Source of the DNA: Zingiber officinale
Lineage: Eukaryota; Streptophyta; Magnoliopsida; Zingiberales; Zingiberaceae
NCBI RefSeq assembly: GCF_018446385.1
Contig: NC_056002.1
Coordinates: 34,272,063 to 34,336,062, forward strand
DNA: 64,000 bases
Direction of reading: 5' to 3'
The position numbers were made by a program, and so were the translations under genes. Shown one piece after another: positions 20,101 through 33,600 of the stretch. The notes beneath the pieces are model-generated. The model saw nothing but the letters and a program-made list of their open reading frames with translations. It ran no database searches and was not told where the DNA came from. Numbering within the stretch: position 1 is the stretch's first letter; each line of letters opens with the position of its first letter.

Positions 20101-23100
20101 AAATTTTTCTTATCGCACAAATCAAGGGTAATTCCCAAATCAAGGGGGCTATGGGCAAAATTCAAAAACTCAGCTACAAAAATCAAGTTTGGAAAAGATG
20201 ATGGAACAATTTATTGTAACTCAATCTGAAGTTAACGAGAAGTTTCGCCAACAACATTCCAATCATGAAGGAATTATCAAAGAATTGACGACTTCAATTG
20301 ATATTTTGACAAATCACACAAAATGTTGGAGAATCACGTGGCTCAAGCGGCAAGTTCAGTTTCGAGAACCCTTGAAATTTTCAAGACAACCGGAAATAAA
20401 TCCGATTGAGCATTGCAATGCGGTGAACTTAAGGAGTGGGAAGGTGTTGCAAGACTTAATGGGAAAGGTGATAGATGAACCAAAAAAGTCTTGCTAAAGA
20501 AGATGATCCATTAGAAACACCTAAGGTGGTGGAGGAAGAATTAAGCAAGCCTAAGGAACCAAAAGAAGATTCTTTGCTAAAGCCTCCGGTTCAAACCTAC
20601 CAACCCCCAATCCCATTCCCACAAAGGTGGGCAAAAAAAAACACGTTGAGGAGTTTGGCAAGTTCTTGGAAATGATAAAAAAGATTTGCATGAAGGTACC
20701 ACTACTAGAAGCTATGCACTAAATGTCACAATTCGCCAAGTTTAGGAAAGAGATCATATCCCAAAAGAGGAGAAAGAAGAATCATGAAACCATTGCACTA
20801 CAGAAGAATGTAGTTCTATAATCCAAATCGAGCATCCTCCGAAATTGAAAGATACAGGAAGCTTCTCCATTCCATACTTGATCAAAGACAAGAAGATAAG
20901 TAAATCTTTATATGACTTAGGAGCAAGCGTCAATTTAATGTCATTCTCCATGTGCAAAAGTTTAGGTCTGCCACCACCATGACATTACAGTTCGTAGGCC
21001 ACTCTTGCCAGCGCCCTCTAGGGATTTTGGAGGATGTCCCGGTGCAAATAGGAGGAATAGTCGTGCCAACTGATTTTGTATTTTTATATGAAAGGTAAAA
21101 ATGCATATTATCAAACGGTGCACAAACATACAAAGGCAATCATGGATCCCCTTTTGTCATGTCCAACGAAATGTCAAATCTGGAAGGGAAGCCATGATTA
21201 TAACATACATGTGCTCACTTGGGTATCACAAATCTCTTAATGCATCATGTGTCAGTTACCTACCTATCTTCCATTCTCCCACATGAGAATTAAAAGATGA
21301 GGTATCGACTACAGCATGGTATCAAGATCCTAGTAGAAGCATCTCCTTCTATAGTTGCCTCCCCTCACGTGTGTCCCAACATCATCTATGTCTAGCTCAC
21401 ATGTAGCGTACCATCATCTCCACCCGTCCCACATGTGGGTGGTGTCATCAAACCTCCATCTGCTCCATGTTTGTGATTAGCATCCTCGTGTCTTATCGTG
21501 TCTCCAATGCTCTCTCGGAATCACTTTTAGCAAGTGACCAGCTATAAACAGATTTGACGTGTCTTTACCATGAGCAATTTGCTACGGCCTAGATAGACCT
21601 TTCTGGTGGGTCTATTCACCCTCTTGAGTTTTTTTGCAAAGCCCCAATCGATTTTGTGGTACTAGAAATGGAGGACCCTCACATTCTGATCATTCTTGGG
21701 AGACCTTTCCTAGTCATCACTAGAGTGACTATTGAAGTAAAGAATCACAAACTCTCATTTGCGGTGGAAGCAACAAGCTAGAATTCAATTACAAACTATT
21801 AAGCGATCTCCACGGAGAATGCAAAGAGGAGAAAGGAGACTCATATCATTTGGAGGGATATTTTGAAAGGCCTTCAGATACGAAGCTAAATATAGAACCT
21901 CCAAATCACAACAAGTACATTATTCCAACTGGAGCTCCATCAAGAGAAGAAACTTTCAACTTTGGAACACTTGGAGGGAAGAGGAACCCCCCAAAGCTAA
22001 GGCTCCAAGTTGAGATTCTAAAAAGGGGCAGAACTAATAATCTTAAACAAGTGCTTCTTGAAAGGCAACTCAAACTTTTCATTTTTTAGATTTTTACCTT
22101 TTTCATTCGTAAACTTCTTTTTGAAGTATTTTTGATCCATTCATTTCATTTTGCAGGTCACCAACCAGACATTGGAGTGAAAAACTAGTTTTCGAGGTTG
22201 ACACGGGCAGTCGTGCTTACCACCACGGCCCTTGCTGAGCTCACTGAATGCAGCACGACACCCGTGTTCTCCAACATGGGTCATGTTGGAGAGAAGCTAA
22301 ATTCGGCGAACGCGACATGGGCTCCCATGCCTACCCGCACGGGCTGTGTTGCGTTAACCTTATTTAAACTCCACGATCGTGCCCTAGTCGTCCATGCCCT
22401 GTGATCACCTACAACCCTCAAAATTCTTCATTTCCTTCCTCAGATCCTCTTCCTCAAGCCTTAAATCCTCTTCTCCACTGATTTCCTCTCAAGATCACAC
22501 CTTGATATTGTCCTAGATCTCCATTTCCTCAACCAAGCTCAACGCAAGAATGAAAAGATCAAGGAAAGGAGAAGTTTCGACCTCAAAGGGGAAAGGAAAG
22601 GAGAAAGTGGAGGAAAGGGCATGCGACAAGGGTAACAATCCTTATGATATTAATTTTTGAGATGAAGTTCAAAAAGCACATTTTAATATACTTGTTAAGC
22701 GAAGGATTACACCTACTAGATATATAGATGATCATGTGATGGAGGCCCTAGGCATTGAAGAAGGCCCTAGGCATTGAAGATGATATAGATTGGTTGATAA
22801 GTAAAGTGAGTTGGAAAGGGTTGATGAGTATATGATGTCCCACTTACGCTAGGACCACACTTGAATTCTTGAGTTCACGATACCGAGGTCCTAATGGGGA
22901 GGAATTGTATAGAGGGATTGATAAAATTTAGATTGTTTGATGATGAGTATAGATGGACTTTGAAACAAAATAATTATCAGTTTGGGTTACCTAAGGGAGG
23001 AGAGAAGAATACATAGGAATTTTAATATCACATCTTTTAGAGGGAATTAATGGGGGAAGATGGATATGAACCCTCAAGCGCTAAAGTCTCACACCTTCAA

Positions 23101-26100
23101 AATCCTACAATCTGTTACTTACATAGAGTTATAATAGCATTTTTGGAAGAGGTGACAATGAAGGAGTCGTGAGGCTTAGTGAACTTTTGTGTTTGTGGAC
23201 TATGTTGCATGGAGGGATTATAGATCATGGATCTCATTTTGTTAGACACTTGCTCAAGGTTGGGAAGGCAACTACTGGGACTATCATGGTTGGTCGGTAC
23301 ATTACCCATATTACCCAAGGCCTTGGATATGATTTGAGTGGGTTGGAGGCTATAGAGGGGCACTCAAGTATTGGCATTGGGGCGTGCCTATCCTCTAGGA
23401 TGATTGTCCATGATGAGAACACATTTGGATTTGTACTTAAAGATCAAGCACTCTTTACACTACCTAACATTGAGTGCACTACCATAACCAACCCAGAAAT
23501 TGAAAGCTATCACGGGTGTCACCAATCCCTCAGTCTAGAGATCCATATAAGCCCCTTCTGAGAGACCATATGCCCCTATGATTCACCCAAATAGAGAGGG
23601 ATCTCTTATGGATAGAGAACCACACGCTGAGTCTTTGATCCTTTTCCTCACTCTGAGCACTACACGGGACCTCATGTATACGATTTTTCTAATTTCCGCT
23701 CTAGTCTTGATAGTATTCATGCAGAACAGGTTGTAATGAGGCAATATTTTGAACAACAAAGTGGGACCTAGACCAATGGACTTGGAGACCTTGTGGGACA
23801 TTTCTAGAGGCCTGAGACATTATCATGAGGCAGAATCATATTTAAGGCAGTTGAGTGAGAAGATCAAAGATAATTTTAGGGCAAAATAAGGCAATTCATG
23901 AGCAAATAAAGGGAGTAATGGCAATGGAAACAAGGCCACCGTGAAAAGGAAGCGGCTCAGACTAAGCATGTATACCTTTGACACCGACAATAGAACTACC
24001 AAAACTCCAACATGGCCAAGGGGCTCCCTTTCCCCCTTTTCCTCCTTCACCTCCACTTTGAGATTTATGGTGAGCCTTTCTTTTGTAAATATGGTTTGGT
24101 GACGCTTGCTTTAGACATTTCCTTTATTCAGTGAGATTTTGTTTTTTGTTTTGCATCATAATTGTTTAGGCTTGTTGATTTTTCGGAATTGAGACAAAGC
24201 ATATTATGCATGTTATTATCCTTTGAAGCATGCTTTACATGATTAGAGTTTGATCATGCCATGTGAATGAACTTTTCCAAATTTTGGTGATTCATTTCTT
24301 CTTATCTTATAATAGAATTTTATAATAGCGTTGTTGAGTGTTAATTTGGTTTCATCGTAAGTCTACTTAATAGTTCAACATTTACACTTCACTTATGGTT
24401 TATTTTTGAAAAGTGAATTTAGTACGATAGTCATGATTCATTGTATTAAACTAGTACCTTGATGACCATAGGTGATCCTCTTCTCAACATTTTAATTACT
24501 GGACTATACTCGGGTTGTGTTAGCCCATTAGACAATAATGGGATAGAAAACAGTTGTCGTGGGTGGAAAAGATAAAATGCTCTTTTGAGACCGAGTTAGA
24601 TTACCGAGAAAACATTTATCCATTTCTCTCAATACCGAACATGCCTTTGAGACTTTGTGTTGGGAAGTGAGGATGAACCTCACGTATGGCAACTAAGTGT
24701 CTAGCACGGGAAACCTTGAGAATATGATAGAATGACGATTTGACTGAGAAGGAATTTGACACCTTAGGAACAAACCATGCAATGCACATAACTAGCTTGT
24801 AGGTTTGTTGAAACTGATTGAATGTCTACGCTTTAAGATGATATTATTTGATAGAATTAGATGAGTTTATTGAAGTTTGGGAGAGGATTATTCGCATGCA
24901 TTTTAAATATTTGCTTGAGAACAAGCAAAGGATTGATTGGGGGGATTTGGATGTGTATATTTTATATAGGATTTTTTACACGATTTGACGCATACTTTAC
25001 ATGCATATTGATCCTGTCCGAACTAGGGGTCAACGAACGCTGGGGACGTGGCGCTCCCTGCTGGATCCTCGAGTGCTCCGGCGAACCTGCAACAAAACCG
25101 AGCCGGGGGGGGTGTCCCGGCGACGGCCCTCCGACGCTCAAGTCAGGCGAGGAATGGATGAAGAAGGTGGCTGCAGAATGAAGAATCGCGTACCTCCGGT
25201 GAAGAAATGGAGACCTTATATAGACCTCTCCAAGAAGCCTGGGCGCGCCAATCGAAGCAATCTCCTGCTTTCGACCATGCCCAGGTATGGGTCTGTCAGA
25301 AGGGCATCCCTGAGGCCATACCGCTACTGTATCAACCTCTCCATGATGTGACGGCAAGATCTTCTATCGTGAAATTCTGTGTACGGCATAATCATTAGAC
25401 ATGCCTCTGCTGACATCCCATATCTCGAGCAGAACGAATAGGCCGCTCGGCTAACCTTTGTATCCTCGCCCTTATCCTGGCCGAACGGACAACCCGCTCG
25501 GCCCCTCGGTTCTAGCCGAGCAGACGCCCCGCTCGGCCATTCAATCCTCCTGCCTTGGCGTCGGAAACCCAAGCCTGGCTGGGTAATCTTTGGTTCCGCT
25601 CGGACCTACTCAGCTGCTCGGCGCGGCCATTAACCGCTTAGTCAGCCCTCCATCTGTCCTCAAGCTGAGACCCTTCAGGAAGTGGATCCCCCATTCTTAC
25701 CGCCGGATCACATATATTTCACGATATTATATCCTTATATTTCGTTTCTTTATTTTCCTATTTTAGAATGATGCTCTCGTTTCACGATATTTTGAAGATC
25801 AGGTTTGAAGGCTTCTTACCCTGACACGGGTACTCTTGTCGGCGGGCATGGGCCCTCCGGTTGAATGCGCCGATCAGAACACGGCTGGCCAGCTGCACCG
25901 GCACTCGTGGCAAGACCTGGTGCACGGCCCTGTCTGCGCAAGGGCCCCATGCCCGACACAAGCGCCCGTGCCACCCGACACAACTCGTGTCGAATAATCA
26001 CTCCTTGGCCTATATAAGTCGATCACACCTCTTTGATTGGGGATCTCGACCTGAAACCGTCCAAGGGCCCCAAGGAAGCTTTAGGAGGAGTTCTAGAGTC

Positions 26101-27568
26101 TATCCAACGTCATTTGCACGAGGAAGGAAGATCGGAAAATTTGGAGGATTCATCACGTCGAACCTAAGTTTTTCTCTTCTTCTCTGAATTTTTGAACTGG
26201 ATTTGAATTGTAATCAATTTGAACATGTTTTGTGGATGTAACCCCGTCTTTATGAGGTAAACTCTTGATTCTAGGATTAGGGATTAGCCCTTTGTGATGT
26301 AAACACTATTCTGAATAATCTATGCATATTTGATCCTTCTATTTCTATGATTTGTTAATTAGTGGTCCGAATTTACTATGTAAACATGATCTCAATATCA
26401 AAAACATGAGATTTGTATCCCACGGGGATTCAGGGATGGATTGACAGGATAACCCAATCATCTTACCCATATACAACCGAGACGCGGAGAGTCGGCTACG
26501 AGAATAGATCGGTATGTCGCAAGGAACCCTAGGCTGACATAGAGTTTAATGGATCAACTCTAATTCATCGTTACACCGGTGTAATTCTAAAAGTTTACAT
26601 TGGATACAAAGGTTAGTCTACCTACACAAATCACCATTAAGAATAGGAATTCAAACAAAGATCAAGTGTTTACTAGCAATGTGGTGAAACCGACATCCTA
26701 GAATTGTTTTCTCTGACTGCCTTCTACTACCTTTCTTCTGTCATTCTACTATCTTCTTGACCCAACGTTCACTCCCTTTCACTCTCTTCTCTTCGCCATT
26801 TCTCGTTTACGACACTACACCCACAATTAGTTTAGACTATCAAATTTGGATAATAAGCTAGTACTTAATCACAGTCCCTGTAAATTCAATCTTTTATTAC
26901 TTGACGACACAACCATACACTTGTGATTCCCACACATCAAAACCTAAGTTGTGTTTTTCTCTCCTTATTTCTCCTGATCCCTCCTCTTCATCGCTGCTTT
27001 TCCCCCTTCACACGCATTGGCAACGCTGTTGTCGTCGCTGCGCCAGTAGCCACGAGCCCCACTGCCGGCGCCGCGTGGCCTTCTCCCCGCCTCGGGTACG
27101 TCCTCGACTCAACCGCCGAGCCCTCTCCTGTGCCCTACCTCTCTTCTTCCCTCCCGATCCTATCGCCACCCATCTCCTAGGCACCACCTCCTTGCCACAG
27201 CCTCCTTCCCGACTCCGTCGCCAAGTCCAAGCAGCAACACGATGCCACTCTCCCTCACGCATGTAGCCGCAAGCAGTTGCTACTGCGGTCATCGCCGCTT
27301 GAACCACCCGCTGCCCTTTTTCCTCCAAACCACAGTAGCGACTCCACTATGCTGGAGTGAGAGCCGTCGATCTTCCTGTTGCGCTGCTATGACATAACTA
27401 TGCCAATGACGGTGAAGGTATTGGCTATGAAAGAATGGTTGGATCATTAGGTTAAAATTAATCAGTACTTCTAATCAGTTTAGGATTATTAGATTTCATT
27501 ACTTAATCTACGGTAGATCTAGGTATTTTATTAGATTATACATGATATGTAATAGACACCTATCGGAC

Positions 27569-27635
<67 letters not shown>

Positions 27636-30600
27636 CACTTCTGGATATACTTACACTTATCATACTGTTGCATTGATGATAATCATGTTGAGTCATGAGT
27701 ATTTGTTGGTGTAGTAAGCATCAATGATCAAACTTAGGTTTTGATAAATGACAAATGGTTAAAGTTAGATTTTGTGTGATCTAATGTTCTCACCTAGTGT
27801 GTAGAACTTGATAGGTCTGGAGAACTTAACACTAGGCTAAAATCCAGTTAGGTTGACCAGATAGCTAGTGGAAAGCTTAGATAGGTCTGGAGGACGTTGG
27901 ATTTACGGGACCTGATAGTTAGCCAAAGTCTAGTGGCAGGAAGACTTGGTGGGTCAAAGAAGAGTCAAGCGATTCTGCATAGTAACGTAAGTCATTAGAG
28001 AAAAGTAATCCAATGAGGATGAATCCCAGTTAGGGACTTTAGGCGCTAGTCAGCTTAGATCCATTTTGAAAGTCTAAGATGAGGCCATGACTAAATCCTG
28101 GTCTCGGAAAGACAGGATATACTTAATAATAACAACAACAACAACAATCAAGCCTTTTCCACTAGGTGGGGTCGGCTGTATGAATCCTTTTACGCCATTG
28201 AGCTCTATCTCCTATTATATTATCATCTATATTTAAATAAATTTTATCTTGTTTTATTGTTGCTAACCAAGTCTTTTTTGGTCTTCCTCTTCCTCGTTTG
28301 ATATGTATGTTTATCATAGTTTCACATCGCCTAACTGGAGCATTTATTAGTCGTCTAAGTACATGTCCGTACCACCTTAAACGTGTCTCTCGGAGTTTTT
28401 CCTCATTAGATGCAACTCCGACTTTCTCTCTAATGTTCTCGTTTCTTATTTTGTCCATCTTCGTATGTCCACACATCCACCTTAACATCCTCATCTCTGC
28501 AACTCTTATTTTCTGCTCACAGGATATACTTAATAATCTTATTAAATTGTGCTAACTCTGTTTTGCAGGTTAAATATCTTTATGTAAGACTAATGGGCTT
28601 TCGTAGGAGTAAAACAAAGTAAAGCCTCGGATGAACCGTATTCGAAGCACCTCGGAGGGTCAAGGAGGCGCCTCAGAGCTGCGCGGAGGCGCCTCGGAGA
28701 TGCGCGGAGGAACCCTGGATCCAAAGAAGGCGCTCTCACCTAGATGAACTTAAAGTTCTCACGACAGGAAGGCACCTTGGAGTGCGCTGCTAGAGGCGCC
28801 TCAGAGTTGCACGGAGGCACCTCGGAGCGCTTGGAAGGCACCCTCGAGTGAATAAATGCCACAGTCCGCGCGACTTATCACAACCGAAGCTTAAGGGATC
28901 ATACTTGAGGTTGGAGGCACCTCGAATGAGCTTGGAGGCTCCCTCAACGCTCAATAAAAGAGCTGTTCGGCTAGCAGAATACACAAAACTTCAATACGAG
29001 CTAGACGACTCTTCTACTGCTTCGACTACGCTCTACTTTTGCACTACTGCTCCGGACATCCGTCTGCTACAGGCAGACCAACACCAACACACAAGCATCC
29101 CACATCGACTTACTTTATGATTGGTAACAATTTACTTAAATCTATTTAATTTATTGCTAAGGCAATCGCTTACACTGTCCTTATTTTGTATTCCTGTGCT
29201 CGAATCACTCTTCCGACAGTTCCAAAAGAGGTCTTTAGTGGATTGCCCAAAGATACGACCCGGAGGGCTGCGAGTCTTAGAGTAAAAGTCACTGAAGGCT
29301 TCGAACCTATTAGTGCAAGCTCTAAGAGCAAATCAAGAGTTAATTGACTTAGGACGTATTGTATCATATTTCATTAATAAAAGGCAATGGTTATTATATT
29401 TACTTCAGATATGTGCTAGATGAATAAGTATAATAATGTCCTAGGGTAGTAGGTTCTAGTCTACGGCATATCAATTGGTTGAATTGATAGTGGTAGCTTG
29501 TAGAAATATATAGGCACTACTCATAACTATTCCTAGTCAAACATTAATATGCAAGAATAATATTAATACGTTGAGACTAGCATGTAGGTAAATTAATGAT
29601 TTAATCTCACTAGTCATGAATATGAGATATCAAATTAATATATGGGTATATATTAGAGAATATGTACTGAATTGACACGCCATGAAATGTTTCATGGATC
29701 GTTATATGAGTGTCATAAACATTCTCATAGTGACTATTGGTATGAATAGTTCTTAGACCTGAAGTCACTACGATTTCCTACATAAGGAGTTGTGTACTTT
29801 AGTATCGTCAAACATCACCTGTAACAAGGTGAACTATAAAGTCGATCACTGAGTATGTAATAAGTTATGCTCAGAGATGTGAGTGATGTAAATAGAATTT
29901 ATTCCTTCCATATGACGGAAGTGATATCTTTGGAGTAGGACACAAGAATACATGGTCATGCTCAAATTAGTCAATATGAAATATTAAACTTATTTGATTA
30001 AACGTGTCTACTTAGGCATCAAGAAATACAAAAATTGATAAGAGGATGACACGGTTTATGCCTCATAGATCAATCTAAAAATCAAGGATAGAAAGACTAA
30101 GTCATACAAAATAATAATAATAGAAAGGTTAGGTCGGATCGCGACATTCTCGTCACTTTGGTAATAATTATGCATTGCTAGATATCACACATTACTTATG
30201 TATCTAAAATGGTTTTAGATATATTGCCAACATTATGAGAGCCTATTAGGTTACACACAAAGAATATGTTGATTTGGAAATGGATTATAGGGTTAAGTTT
30301 AATCCAAATTTGATTCATTGAGTTAGACTCAAATGAATGTGGACTAGACTCGTTGGCTTATTAGGTTAATGGTTAATCCAATATATTAACATCCAACCCA
30401 CTAAAGAAGATTAATGTCCATTAATAGAGATTAATGGAGTATTCATAAAATGGGAGACCAAAAGGTTATAAACCTTTTGTATTCATTGGATGAGTACAAA
30501 AGTCATTTGTAAAAGTACAAGTAACCTTTTTGATAAAATAATTTTTTGTTGAAGTAATCTTTTTATAAAGTATCCTTATATAGGTGAAGTAACCTTTTGG

Positions 30601-33600
30601 GTGATGGTTATCCATTTGGATTTTTTTCTTCTTCTTCCTCGTCTTCTCTTGGCCAAAGAAACAACCTTGGGTAGTCGCTAGCACAATAAAGGTTGTTTCT
30701 TCTCCAAGTTGTGAGTTTGTGAGACGAGCGAAGAACGTGTTCATGTGGATACCGTTGAGATGCGAACGTGTTGATCGCACTGAGATCCACATCCGAATCA
30801 AAGTTGTTGTTGGAAGTACCAGTTCACATAACAAAGGTAACTATTTTATCTGATAGAATATGAAAACGCAGTATACAGTATTCGTAAAGATCTCTGAAGG
30901 GATCCTTTTTCAGCTACGTTATGTGTTGTTTTATGCATAAGATCCCTACAGTGGTGTCAAAGCCACTTGTGAATGCATATACATAGTTTTAGTTCTGTTT
31001 TATATGTGATATAGATAAAAAAACATGTGTTTAATATGCCATGGTGCATAGTTATGGCCCCTTACCTAATATGATTAGATGATTATGTGTGTGTGCATGT
31101 TGTAATTCATAATACAATTTGCGAGTCGTGTCTTTCACCTTTATCCTTCTAGTTGTAAAATTAGACTATCCTCGAATGTAACTCGAGATTTCTTTAGATT
31201 TTGTAATATACAAATTTTAAAAGAGCTAGTCTACTAGACGATGGTGAAAAGGGAGGAGGATAATAACACAAGACAACCAAAGGAAGCACTTAGAGAAGAT
31301 ATTTTTACCTAAGTTGACCTTTCGATCTTCTCATTAGCCTGAAGAGATCGTAGTAAATGGAGTCATAATCATGTCATATTCTATTTAGCATATATGTTGA
31401 TGTATGCTATGATATTCCATGATTGTATGCAATGCATGTGTATTTTAATCATAGTTTAGTCCTTTTAATATGCCTCCCTACCAAAGTTCGGTACTCACTA
31501 CTACATCGATCAATTGTAGTCCGATTTTGCTAAAGAAAAGTGACTCAATTTATCTTGATAAAGTACAATAGGACAATTATGATGTCAGACTATTAAACTT
31601 TGGGTGCGACTTAACTAAGTCACCTCAATTGGATTAAGAACTTATAGCATATCTCATATGATGTCATTCAAATTATACTAGTCTGAGCGATTAGCCAAAG
31701 TTAACTTAAGATGAGTTATAATATGGATTTCATACGATGGGCACACGAACAGATAGTCTTGTTTACCTCACTAAACAAAAGTTACATATGATGTAATTGG
31801 TAAACGTTGCATACCTAATTTATACAAGTCTTAGGCAATTAGCCAAAACTAACTCAAGATGAGGTATAATATGCATCTTGTCCCACTTAAATCTCATTGC
31901 TTTTGGATTTGGAACTAATAGTGTGGGTAAAACACATTCATGACTTGATCCTACCAAGCTTTACAATTCAGTGGGAGAATCATTTAATTAAAGGTCTAAT
32001 TAAATGATTGAAATATGATACTTATTTCTGCATTTCTAGTTATAGATAACCATGTCGTCTAGTATGTCGAATACTATCTCTGCGATTTGTCCTTGATAAG
32101 GACAAGTTCAATAGAGTTAATTTCTTAGACTGGTATAGAAACTTGAGAATTATCCTCAAGCAAGAAAGAAAATTGAACGTCCTAGAGCAAGCTATTCCTG
32201 AACCACTCATACCACTGCCACTCGAGCTGATAAGGATGCTTATAAGAAGCATCAAGATGATACATTAGATGTGTCATGCCTTATGTTTGCTACCATGAAC
32301 TCTGAGCTTCAGAAGCAACATGAGAACATGGATACTTATGATATAGTTGCACATCTTAAACAACTGTAACAGAGACAAGCAAAGCACGAGAGGTTTGAGG
32401 TATCCAAAGCCTTGTTTCAATGCAAGATGCAAGAAGGAAATCTCATATGAACTCATGTACTCAAAATGATTGGATATGTTGAGAACTTTTGAAAGACTAG
32501 GATTTCCATTAGGCTAAGAATTGGCTGACCTTGTTCTGCAATCGTTGCCAGAAGGCTACAATCAATTTGTTATGAACTAAAACATGAATGAAATTAACAA
32601 ACCATTACCTGAGATATTAAGTATGTTGAGAACAGCTAAACTCAACCTTAAGAAGGCGAAGCCTAGTAACATTTTAATGGTGCAAAAGAGAAAAGACAAA
32701 TGGAAGCCCAAAGTTAAGAGTAGGACTCGAACCAAAGGCAAGGGCAAGTCTTATGCATTGAAACCGAAAGGTGAGGTGGCTAAGGAAGAAACCTACTTCC
32801 ACTGTGGTGAGACCGGACATGGAAGAGGAACTGCAAGCTATACCTCGAGGAAGTAAAAGGGAAGAGAAGTGAGACTTCTGCCACAAGTATATATGTTATA
32901 GAAGTCAATCTGTCTATTTCTTCTTCGTGGGTATTAGATACCAACTGTGCATCTCATATTTGTACGAATGTGCAGGGGCTGCGAAATAGTAGATGACGAA
33001 AGGCGAAGTGGACCTACTCATTAACGAAAGGCGAAGTGGACCTACGAGTAGGCAATGACACAAGGGTTGCTGCTATCGCTGTAGGAACATATTCCTTATC
33101 TTTACCCAGGGCTTATTTTATAACTTGAAGAGTGCTTCTATGTGCATATTTTAACTAAGAACAATATCTCTATTTCTTGTTTAGACAATAAAGACTTTTC
33201 AGTTATAATAAAGGACAAATATTGTTCAATTTATTTAAGTGATATGTTTTATTGCAATGCACCTCTTATGAATGGACTCTATGTTTTATACTTTGAAAAT
33301 TCAATTTATAACATAAACACCAAACGGTTCAAGTCTAATGATTTGAACCAAACATATCTCTAGCATTGTCGCTTGGGTAACATAAATGAGAGTCGCATAT
33401 TCTTGATTCATAAGTAGACACACTCAATCAAATAAGCTTAATATCTCATATTGACTAATTTGAGCATGGTCATGATTCTTATGTCCTACTTAATCAAGGG
33501 GTCCAAAGATAGCAGTTCCGTCATATGGAAATAATAGATCTCATCTATATCACTCACATCCCTCTGCATAACTTATTGCATATCGACTTTATAGTCCACC

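Larger units (their letters stand above)
17701..26939 (+). mobile_element. RT-less Athila-lineage LTR retrotransposon, copy 1
   Basis: LTRs at about 17701-18953 and about 25800-26939, both ending CACACATCA. The primer site directly after the left LTR (TTGGCATCGTTGCCGGGGAT) is the Asp-tRNA type used by Athila/Tat elements. The internal order is gag, protease, candidate splice acceptor, Athila ORF1-like domain. No RT, RNase H or integrase is seen. The protease is interrupted by about 550 bp of foreign DNA, and a GC-rich LTR-like block sits at about 25010-25715. No clear target duplication; about 60 bp of host LTR is lost at the junction. Confidence 0.75.

Noticed and set aside
24962..25357. Long ORFs on both strands in the GC-rich block
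   Set aside because: High GC lowers stop frequency, no domain is seen, and the block looks like an LTR.
26901..27328. Pro/Arg/Ser-rich ORFs
   Set aside because: They fall in the GC-rich leader part of the Tekay-like LTR and recur, shifted, in the right LTR (42486-42953), with no conserved domain.
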